Part shown: positions 58,196-64,000 of the stretch, piece by piece
How positions within the stretch are numbered: position 1 is the stretch's first letter
How the letters are laid out: each line of letters begins with the position of its first letter
NCBI GenBank assembly: GCA_944387095.1
Contig: CALXDP010000006.1
Span: 1-64,000 of the forward strand
Direction: 5' to 3'
Length of the DNA: 64,000 bases
Origin: an uncultured Oscillospiraceae bacterium
Lineage (GTDB): Bacteria > Bacillota > Clostridia > Oscillospirales > Oscillospiraceae
The notes under the pieces: model-generated
The model's input: the letters and a program-made list of their open reading frames with translations, nothing else
Told to the model about the DNA's origin: nothing
Databases searched by the model: none
Translations under genes and position numbers: made by a program

Positions 58196-58325
58196 AAAAT
58201 TGTCAGAATTGGAAGCTGGACGGCATGGACGGAGAGGGGGAGGAAACCCGCCCCATGGGGCTTGGCGCGCCCGGTCAGTAAGGAGGAAGATCAGGAATCA
58301 TCTGCGCAGAAACCGAGGTTTCAGC

Positions 58326-59000
58326 ATGAAAAAGGCCATCGCGTTGTTCCTGGTCCTTGTCTCGCTGGTCACCATTTCGGTGTCAGCCCATGCAGCCCCC
58401 GCAGATTATGAAATGCGTTCAGAACCTCTGACAGTTACCCCCACTTATTTCGTTCCAGCGGCTGAAAGTGAGGCGGAACATCAACGTCAATTGGAAGCCC
58501 ACCTTCGGCAATTTGACATTGATCTGTCAGAGTGTGTCATTGTGACAGACGGCATATCCATCATGCCGATGGATAATGCTAGTAACTATAAAATCGAATA
58601 TTTAGAAACGCGCCTAGTCCAAAAGAGCAGAGACTTGTCAAACCAACCGCTAGGTGGTGTTAGTTTTACGCACGGAGGTTCAATCCTCTGCACCTTGGGT
58701 GGTGGTGCTTCTGTAAGTTTTTCAGTTCCCTTCACTATACCAGGCACGACGCACACGTTCTCTGTTTCTTTTGGGATCTTTGATGCCGATCCTGACGATG
58801 ACATAGATGGATACATGATCGATATTCCTGGTGGCGGAATCCGCTACCGTGTTGGACTCACAAAAACTTATCAAGTGCGATATTATAAAATATATCATAA
58901 GCGATGGAACGAAAGAATCTGGGGTTATGAGTGGGTAGAATATGGTGACGGATTTTCTCATACTTTGCATGCTTATGACTTTTATGTGTATCAGCCTTAA
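58326..59000 (+). CDS. Secreted hypothetical protein, cassette pair 1
   Basis: 224 residues: a signal peptide (KKAIALFLVLVSLVTISVSAHA, cleavage about residue 23), then a globular region with a beta-rich Gly/Ser/Phe stretch (GGSILCTLGGGASVSFSVPF), an Asp cluster (DADPDDDIDG) and a Tyr/Trp-rich C-terminus. No family recognised. GAGG lies seven bases before ATG 58326. The second half is clearly AT-richer than neighbouring genes, suggesting recent acquisition. The next gene follows in 17 bases. Confidence 0.82.
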   Translation: MKKAIALFLVLVSLVTISVSAHAAPADYEMRSEPLTVTPTYFVPAAESEAEHQRQLEAHLRQFDIDLSECVIVTDGISIMPMDNASNYKIEYLETRLVQKSRDLSNQPLGGVSFTHGGSILCTLGGGASVSFSVPFTIPGTTHTFSVSFGIFDADPDDDIDGYMIDIPGGGIRYRVGLTKTYQVRYYKIYHKRWNERIWGYEWVEYGDGFSHTLHAYDFYVYQP

Positions 59001-59017
59001 ATGGAGGAACCATCGTT

Positions 59018-59446
59018 ATGGAGAAGAAACTGAGTTGGCCGATTGTAATTCTCTTCCTTGCTGCAGTCCTCTTTTTAGCCGTCATCCTGGCTGTACGCTC
59101 CTCTGCCCAGGAGGGAGTTTTACAGGTACAGGCCGTGGGTACCTATCAGGCTGTGGACGACAACCTGGTGGATAGCATGGAAACCGTCCTGACCCTGGAT
59201 GAAAATGGTGTCTACGCCTACTATCCCGCGGGGGGCGTGGCATTCTATCACGCGGGCTGGTACACCGTGGATGACCGGGTGATCACCCTGGAGGACACCC
59301 AGGGCAACCTGCGTACCGCCATCTATGTGAACGGCACCATCTATCTGTCAGAAGGGGATGGAGTGGTTTCCGTGGTGCACCGCATGCGGCAAAATGGAGT
59401 ATATGAAAATATCTCCATTGAAGATCTGCCCTCCCCCCGGACATAA
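59018..59446 (+). CDS. Membrane-anchored hypothetical protein, cassette pair 1
   Basis: 142 residues: one N-terminal transmembrane helix (about 8-28), then a beta-rich extracytoplasmic domain (VGTYQAVDDNLVDSMETVLTLDENGVYAYY ... GWYTVDDRVITLEDTQGNL). The fold looks lipocalin-like by pattern only. TGGAGG lies ten bases before the ATG. GC content is like the host genome, unlike the gene before it. Confidence 0.82.
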   Translation: MEKKLSWPIVILFLAAVLFLAVILAVRSSAQEGVLQVQAVGTYQAVDDNLVDSMETVLTLDENGVYAYYPAGGVAFYHAGWYTVDDRVITLEDTQGNLRTAIYVNGTIYLSEGDGVVSVVHRMRQNGVYENISIEDLPSPRT

Positions 59447-59474
59447 GGTGAAGCGGTAATGTCAACTTAGAAAA

Positions 59475-59564
59475 ATGGCTGCTACCGCCGGGGGGATCGC
59501 CGCGGCCATCGTTCTGGGCCTGCTGGTGGCCCTGCTGTTCCGGGCGAAGCGGAAAGGCAGTTGA
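59475..59564 (+). CDS. 29-residue membrane ORF derived from the spoVAE tail
   Basis: In repeat copy 2 the spoVAE end is preceded by a new in-frame ATG (MAA, then TAGGIAAAIVLGLLVALLF and the basic tail RAKRKGS). It keeps the original frame and stop codon, giving one helix plus a positive tail. No convincing ribosome binding site (AACTTAGAAAA). It may be only a pseudogene fragment. Confidence 0.35.
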   Translation: MAATAGGIAAAIVLGLLVALLFRAKRKGS

Positions 59565-59771
59565 ATGCAGCGCCGGAGAACTTCCGTTCTCCGCGCTGTG
59601 TTTTCCCTTGCAGGCGGAAAACCGCATAAAATTTTAGGTGTGTTTCAAGAAAATTCTGGACATTTTCCCATCTGCCTGGTATACTAAAATTGTCAGAATT
59701 GGAAACTAGACGGCATGGACGGAGAGAGGGAGAAAACCCGCCCCATGGGGCTTGGCGCGCCCGGTCAGCAA
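59479..59771 (+). repeat. 294-bp direct repeat, copy 2
   Basis: Second copy of 57988-58281 (about 96% identical). It carries a spoVAE tail remnant, a bulged terminator, and an intact promoter and leader ahead of cassette pair 2. Confidence 0.95.
59657..59685 (+). promoter_or_regulatory. Promoter of cassette pair 2 (in repeat copy 2)
   Basis: TGGACA (59657-59662), 17-base spacer, TATACT (59680-59685), same as copy 1. After the repeat ends at 59771, 138 AT-rich bases lead to the next start; nothing else is seen there. Confidence 0.7.
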
Positions 59772-59909
59772 CGCTCTTCCTTATATTCCTTCAAACAATT
59801 TAGTACGGCTAAGCGCATTCCAAAGACAGTCGGAGCAAGTCCCACAGTTTCACCTACTCATTGCGTGAAATCATTCATATTTTAGTAAAAGAATAAAGGA
59901 GGCAGCCAA

Positions 59910-60599
59910 ATGAAGAAGAAGTTTTTATCCGGTTTTCTATCCATCATCCTCGGGCTCCATATCATCCTTTGCCCCGCATTTACATTCGCATCCGCGCCTC
60001 CAGAAATTATTCCTAATAGTAATAATTCTTTCGTTTTCCCATCGCTAAAAGATGGCGTGTCGACACTGTCCAGAATGTCTGTTCCACAACTGAATAGCTA
60101 TATTAGCAGCGTCGCCCAGCGTGATATGGCAGTGGCTGCATCCACTTCGTCATCAAATGATACAGCTGCTACAATTATTGACGTTCGCTTGGCTTTATAT
60201 GCTGCGGGGCTAATTGCACAAAAAGTTGGCTTCCCCTGTGCGGGGAGAATCCTTGAGCATAGCGCATTGAATATAGATTATACTGAATCAAATGGTGCAA
60301 TCGCCCGAGCAATCCAAAACAGTCCGTCCTATGAAGCATGGAAGTCAACATCGAATGACTCGATCACATTTGAAATAGCAAGCGATGGTCTGGATTTGTT
60401 CCTTGCACTTCATTGGGTAAGTGTCAATGTTACGGGGAGCCCATCGTCTTCTCGGATTCGAATTATTGATACATTCAATTTTGACCCCAAATTCTTTAAG
60501 CAACCTTCTATCATCAATGCAATCAATGACATCGGATGGTTGTCACAAAAAGTATATCTGCTCTCCGAAATTGAAATCCAGATTGATATTGTATCCTAG
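59910..60599 (+). CDS. Secreted hypothetical protein, cassette pair 2
   Basis: 229 residues: a signal peptide (KKKFLSGFLSIILGLHIILCPAFTFAS, cleavage about residue 28), then a Ser/Asn-rich segment and a mixed helical part (RLALYAAGLIAQKVGFPCAGRILEHSAL). No family recognised. AAAGGAGG lies eight bases before the ATG. The whole gene is AT-rich against a GC-rich background, a sign of transfer. Pairs with the lipoprotein gene 27 bases downstream. Confidence 0.82.
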   Translation: MKKKFLSGFLSIILGLHIILCPAFTFASAPPEIIPNSNNSFVFPSLKDGVSTLSRMSVPQLNSYISSVAQRDMAVAASTSSSNDTAATIIDVRLALYAAGLIAQKVGFPCAGRILEHSALNIDYTESNGAIARAIQNSPSYEAWKSTSNDSITFEIASDGLDLFLALHWVSVNVTGSPSSSRIRIIDTFNFDPKFFKQPSIINAINDIGWLSQKVYLLSEIEIQIDIVS

Positions 60600-60626
60600 C
60601 TATCATCACAATCGAGGTAAATCTTT

Positions 60627-61058
60627 ATGAAACAACGTTCAAAATCTGTTCCACACCTGATTCTCTCCCTCGCCCTGCTCCCGGTTGTGCTGCTGAGCGC
60701 CTGCGCGGGGGCGGGAGACTGGTCGTTCAGCGGTCTGCCCGGCGACTATGAGGTGGTTCGGTTCAGCGCCCATGTAATTCGGCTGTTGGAGCGGACAAGC
60801 GATATCGGCGGCACTACCGTGGTGGACTCCTTCGTGTCTGAACTCTGGTGGAATGACGATTACATCCTGGCCAAGCGAAAGCCGGAGGACACCGCCCCGG
60901 AATCCAGTGTCTCCTACTACATCGTGGAGGTGGCCACAAAGGAGGTCTTCGGCCCGTACACGAAGGAGGAGTTTGACGCCAGGGTCCCGGAGCTGGACAT
61001 CCCCTTCTCCCACGAGGGATGGATCTCTGTCCGGGATCTGCCGCAGGATAGCTCATAG
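60627..61058 (+). CDS. DUF3997-like lipoprotein, cassette pair 2
   Basis: 143 residues. Lipobox LLSAC (Cys26), then a small domain with LPGDYEVVRFSAHVIRLL, VSELWWNDDYILAKR, YYIVEVATKEVFGPYTKEEFDA. This order matches my recollection of DUF3997 proteins, which have no known function. GC-rich, unlike its partner gene. Followed by a terminator. Confidence 0.82.
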   Translation: MKQRSKSVPHLILSLALLPVVLLSACAGAGDWSFSGLPGDYEVVRFSAHVIRLLERTSDIGGTTVVDSFVSELWWNDDYILAKRKPEDTAPESSVSYYIVEVATKEVFGPYTKEEFDARVPELDIPFSHEGWISVRDLPQDSS

Positions 61059-61081
61059 GACCATGGTAAACCACACTCTAT

Positions 61082-61117
61082 CCCGGCGCCCACATTTCGC
61101 GGGCGCCGGGTTTATTT
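61082..61117 (+). terminator. Terminator of the accessory cassette
   Basis: Stem CCCGGCGCCC with GGGCGCCGGG (loop of nine), then TTTATTT. Confidence 0.85.
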
Positions 61118-61158
61118 CCTTTATTTCCATATTTTTTGACGCTCCGCCCCATTTGTCA

Positions 61159-61187
61159 TTGACAAGCCATCCCTTCCCCGCTATAAT
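61159..61187 (+). promoter_or_regulatory. metK promoter
   Basis: TTGACA (61159-61164), 17-base spacer, TATAAT (61182-61187): consensus in both boxes. Confidence 0.92.
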
Positions 61188-61209
61188 AGCTACCGCAAGT
61201 GAATATTGC

Positions 61210-61342
61210 CTTATCCAGAGTGGCGGAGGGACCGGCCCGATGAAGCCACGGCAACCTGCGCTGCAAGGTGCCAATTCCGGCGGAAACGCAAGATGAGGAA
61301 ATGCCTGAAGCTCTGCGCCCCGCCGCCCGGCGGGGCTTTTTT
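61210..61342 (+). promoter_or_regulatory. SAM-I riboswitch (S box) with terminator
   Basis: Core elements in order: CTTATCCAGAG, GGAGGGACCGGCCC, GATGAAGCC-CGGCAACC, GGTGCCAATTCC, GATGAGG (aptamer 61210-61299). Then a terminator GCCCCGCC/GGCGGGGC with TTTTTT (61317-61342). High SAM should shut off metK. Confidence 0.96.
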
Positions 61343-61380
61343 CAGCCTTCCGCGCGTACACAAAGAAAGGAAATGACCTA

Positions 61381-62561
61381 TGGCAAAGCGACTGTTTACC
61401 TCTGAATCGGTGACCGAAGGCCACCCCGACAAGATCTGCGACCAGATCTCCGACGCGGTGCTGGACGCCATCCTGGAACGGGATCCCAACGCCCGGGTGG
61501 CCTGTGAGACCACTGTATCCACCGGCCTGGTCCACATCATGGGGGAGATCACCACCTCCTGCTATGTGGATATCCCCAAGATCGCCCGGGGCGTGATCCG
61601 GGACATCGGCTATGACCGGGCCAAGTACGGCTTCGACTGCGACACCTGCGGCGTCATCACCAACATTGACGAGCAGTCTCCCGACATCGCCCTGGGGGTG
61701 GACAAGGCCCTGGAGGCCAAGCAGGGCGAGATGACCGACGAGCTGGACGGCGGCGCGGGCGACCAGGGCATGATGTTCGGCTACGCCTGCCGGGAGACGG
61801 ACGAGCTCATGCCCCTGCCCATCTCCCTGGCCCACCGGCTGGCCCAGCGCCTTACCGCCGTGCGTAAGGAGGGCCTGGTGGACTATCTCCGGCCCGACGG
61901 CAAGAGCCAGGTGACGGTAGAGTATGATCAGGCAGGTAAGCCCGTCCGGGTGGACGCGGTGGTGGTCTCCACCCAGCACAACCCCGAGGCCTCCCTGGAG
62001 CAGATCCGCTCTGACATGATCCGGCTGGTCATTCAGCCCACTATCCCCGCCCATCTGCTGGACCAGGACACCAAAATTTATGTCAACCCAACCGGCCGCT
62101 TCGTGGTGGGCGGCCCCCAGGGGGACTCGGGCCTTACCGGGCGCAAGCTCATCGTGGACACCTACGGCGGCTCCGCCCCCCACGGCGGCGGGGCCTTTTC
62201 CGGCAAGGACCCCACCAAGGTGGACCGCTCCGCCGCCTACGCTGCCCGCTGGGTGGCCAAGAACGTGGTGGCCGCCGGCCTGGCCAACCGCTGCCAGGTG
62301 CAGCTGGCCTACGCCATCGGCGTGGCCCGCCCCGTCTCCGTCCGGGTGGACACCTTCGGCACCGGCTCTATGGCCGACGCCAGGCTGGAGGAGATCGTAG
62401 AGAAGCTATTCGACCTGCGCCCCACCGCTATCATCCGCCGGCTGGACCTGCGCCGGCCCATCTACCGCCAGATTGCCGCCTACGGCCACTTCGGCCGCCC
62501 CGAGCTGGATCTACCCTGGGAGCGCCTGGATATGGTGGACGCGCTGAAGGCCGCCCTGTGA
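61381..62561 (+). CDS. metK: S-adenosylmethionine synthetase
   Basis: 393 residues. [24 protein letters not shown] at the N-terminus, [12 protein letters not shown] and [20 protein letters not shown] are the two MetK signatures. It makes SAM from methionine and ATP. AAAGGAAA precedes the ATG. Controlled by the SAM-I riboswitch. Its 3' end is repeated at 62715. Confidence 0.97.
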
Positions 62562-62876
62562 GCGACCTGTTCCCGGGACGACCGAAGTCCGCGCCTTCTG
62601 TTGTGTACAAGCGTTTTGCGCGCTTTTGCAAAAACCTCGGCGCAGGGCGAATTCACTTCGTCCGAGCAGGCTGATCCCAAGGAAGCCCCGCAAAAGCCTC
62701 GCTTTTGTAGGATACGCCCCGAGCTGGATCTGCCCTGGAAGCGCCTGGATATGGTGGACGCACTGAAGGCCGCCCAGTTAAATTTACCTCTTGTGGGCAA
62801 AGATCTTCCGGTGGCTTTTGCCGCCGTCAGGCCGTCGCAGCGCCCTCTATCTCATTATAAAGGTTTTCCCTTACGC
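62562..62876 (+). repeat. Degenerate region after metK with second copy of the metK 3' end
   Basis: 62715-62775 repeats metK 62496-62556 (61 bases, three mismatches), in the same reading frame, but continues into unrelated codons instead of the stop. Between the copies lie about 140 bases with inverted-repeat-like parts (GCGTTTTGCGCGC, GCAAAAGC) that may be a dispersed repeat. No gene is called here. Confidence 0.8.
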
Positions 62877-62917
62877 AAAAGCAGGACCGGTTCCTCTCGA
62901 AACCGGTCCTGCTTTTT
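62877..62917. terminator. Bidirectional terminator between metK region and feoB
   Basis: 16-bp stem (AAAAGCAGGACCGGTT with its complement, loop of eight) with TTTTT on plus and AAAAG-TTTTGC on minus. Its end overlaps the feoB stop. Confidence 0.9.
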
Positions 62918-64000
62918 ACCATCCCAGCGCCCTGCCCAGGGCATTCACCACGAAGCACAGCCCAAACCCCAGGGCGGTGGGGATGGCTACCGCCAGCGCC
63001 GTCCACTTCCAGCTTCCCGTCTCCTTTCGGATGGTCAGACAGGTGGTGGAGCAGGGCCAGTGAAATAGAGAGAACAGGGTGACACACACCGCCGTCAGCC
63101 AGGTCCACCCCTGGCCGGCCAGCAGCTCCCCCAAAGCGGCCAGATCTCCGTACTCCACCAGGCTCCCGGTGGATAAGTAGGCCATGAGCATCACCGGAAT
63201 GACAATCTCATTGGCGGGCCAGCCCAGCAGAAACGCCATGAGGATCACCCCGTCCAGGCCGAACAGCCGGGCAAAGGGATCCAGAAAGCCGGTACACCAG
63301 TCCAGCAGGGATACTCCCCCCGCCTGGACATTGGCCATCAGCCAGATCACCAGCCCCGCCGGCGCCGCCACCGCCAGGGCCCGGCCCAGCACAAACACCG
63401 TCCGGTCCAGCAGGGAGCGCACCACTACCTGGCCCACCCGAGGCCGACGAAAGGGGGGTAGCTCCAGGGTGAAGGAGGTGGGGGTCCCCTGAAGTACCGT
63501 GGCCGACAGCAGCCGGGAGCAGGCCAGGGTGGCCACTGCCCCCAGCAGCAACGCCCCCAGCAGCAGCGCCGCTCCCAGCAGTGAGCCTGTCAGCCCGTCC
63601 CGGCCTCCCACAAAGAAAATCGTGATCAGGGCGATCAAGGTGGGAAACTTCCCATTGCAGGGCATCAGGGAGGCGGTAAGGGTGGCGATGAGCCGCTCCC
63701 GAGGGCTGTCAATGATGCGGCAGCCGGTGACGCCGCAGGCGTTGCATCCCAGGCTCATGGCCATGGTGAGGGCCTGCTTGCCGCAGGCCCTGGCCCTCTG
63801 AAAAGCGTGGTCCATGAGAAAGGCCACCCGGGGCAGGTAGCCCAGATCCTCCAGCAGGGTGAACAGGGGGAAAAAGATGGCCATGGGGGGCAGCATCACC
63901 GACACCACCCAGGCGGTCACCCGCCAGACTCCGTCCACCAGCAGGGCGGACAGCCACGCCGGCGCTCCGGACAGCCAGCCGGCCAGCACCGATCCCAGCC
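62916..64000 (-). CDS. feoB: Ferrous iron transporter FeoB, membrane part (5' end outside window)
   Basis: 361 residues visible, frame open at the right edge. Conserved FeoB segments: LPPMAIFFPLFTLLEDLGYLPRVAFLMDHAF, MSLGCNACGVTGCRII, LTASLMPCNGKFPTLIAL, and near the end LFSLFHWPCSTTCLTIRKETGS. These are the two Gate domains of the Fe(II) channel; the G-protein domain is upstream of the window. The numerous cysteines are normal for the family. Confidence 0.95.
   Translation of the reverse strand, partial: LGSVLAGWLSGAPAWLSALLVDGVWRVTAWVVSVMLPPMAIFFPLFTLLEDLGYLPRVAFLMDHAFQRARACGKQALTMAMSLGCNACGVTGCRIIDSPRERLIATLTASLMPCNGKFPTLIALITIFFVGGRDGLTGSLLGAALLLGALLLGAVATLACSRLLSATVLQGTPTSFTLELPPFRRPRVGQVVVRSLLDRTVFVLGRALAVAAPAGLVIWLMANVQAGGVSLLDWCTGFLDPFARLFGLDGVILMAFLLGWPANEIVIPVMLMAYLSTGSLVEYGDLAALGELLAGQGWTWLTAVCVTLFSLFHWPCSTTCLTIRKETGSWKWTALAVAIPTALGFGLCFVVNALGRALGW

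Larger units (their letters stand above)
57988..58281 (+). repeat. 294-bp direct repeat, copy 1
   Basis: Contains the spoVAE 3' end, its terminator, a promoter and a leader. It matches 59479-59771 with 11 differences including one deleted base (about 96%). The match stops sharply at both ends. Confidence 0.95.

Noticed and set aside
58196..58325. Cyclic-di-GMP or other known riboswitch in the duplicated leader
   Set aside because: No conserved aptamer core of the classes I know could be matched; only palindromes and a promoter are certain.
57988..59771. attL/attR of an integrative element at the spoVAE 3' end
   Set aside because: Repeats of 294 bp are long for att sites and no integrase, excisionase or relaxase lies between or nearby.
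61053..62183. A minus-strand frame of 376 codons opposite metK and the riboswitch
   Set aside because: Covers the SAM-I leader and metK antisense; no supporting signal.
62601..63068. 155-codon plus-strand frame containing a second metK end
   Set aside because: It begins in the repeat-like element, contains only a 20-residue metK fragment and runs through a strong terminator into feoB antisense.

Overview
The window looks like chromosome of a high-GC (about 60% by eye), spore-forming, anaerobic Clostridia, most like the Oscillospirales gut lineage (Flavonifractor/Pseudoflavonifractor/Intestinimonas type). This placement is an inference. It rests on a complete spoIIIAA-AH operon, spoVAD-spoVAE, an Rnf complex, a GlpP-type glycerol operon, T-box and SAM-I leaders, and the Clostridia-type order nusB-xseA-xseB-ispA-dxs-tlyA-nadK-argR-recN.

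Layout. (1) Positions 1-10922, minus strand: one open frame of more than 3,640 codons that runs off the left edge. It encodes a secreted, Ig/MBG-like and InlB-like repeat exoprotein, with an HU gene 43 bases upstream. (2) 11.8-17.1 kb, minus: a glycerol operon (glpP, two FAD oxidoreductases, a DUF1667 protein, glpK). A terminator hairpin just after glpP is the likely antitermination target. (3) 17.2-19.5 kb, plus: an AT-richer gene for a hydrolase fused to a multi-pass membrane domain, with its own promoter, attenuator-like hairpin and terminator. It is followed by an 8-bp tandem repeat. (4) 19.6-21.9 kb, minus: a T-box leader controlling an EamA transporter gene and tyrS. (5) 22-33.2 kb, minus: a housekeeping run (asp23, nusB, a TsaD paralogue, xseA, xseB, ispA, a DUF212 gene, dxs, tlyA, nadK, argR, recN, a HAD phosphatase). 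(6) 33.4-34.6 kb, plus: a three-gene DUF2975/Xre cassette set between asp23 and spoIIIAH. (7) 34.7-39.6 kb, minus: spoIIIAA-AH with a sigma-E-like promoter.

(8) 39.9-44.1 kb, plus: a CsoR-type repressor, a P1B ATPase and a CoA-disulfide-reductase/rhodanese protein, with matching palindromes at the first two promoters. (9) 44.2-51.5 kb: rnfCDGEAB on minus, divergent from apbE, a NusG_II protein and a Gx transporter on plus. ApbE attaches FMN to Rnf subunits, so the two units belong together. (10) 51.6-56.5 kb: a Cys-rich vWA protein, a FAD/Rieske oxidoreductase, TspO, an acyl-ACP thioesterase and a zinc-ribbon protein. (11) 56.6-58.1 kb: spoVAD-spoVAE. (12) 58.1-61.1 kb: an accessory cassette built around a 294-bp direct duplication (spoVAE tail, terminator, promoter and leader). 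Each copy precedes a pair made of a secreted protein and a membrane-anchored small protein. (13) 61.2-64 kb: SAM-I riboswitch, metK, a degenerate second copy of the metK 3' end, and feoB (minus, cut by the right edge).

The best candidates for something undescribed are the duplicated-leader cassette at 58-61 kb and the giant exoprotein with its linked HU gene. No rRNA, tRNA, CRISPR array, insertion sequence or prophage was recognised.
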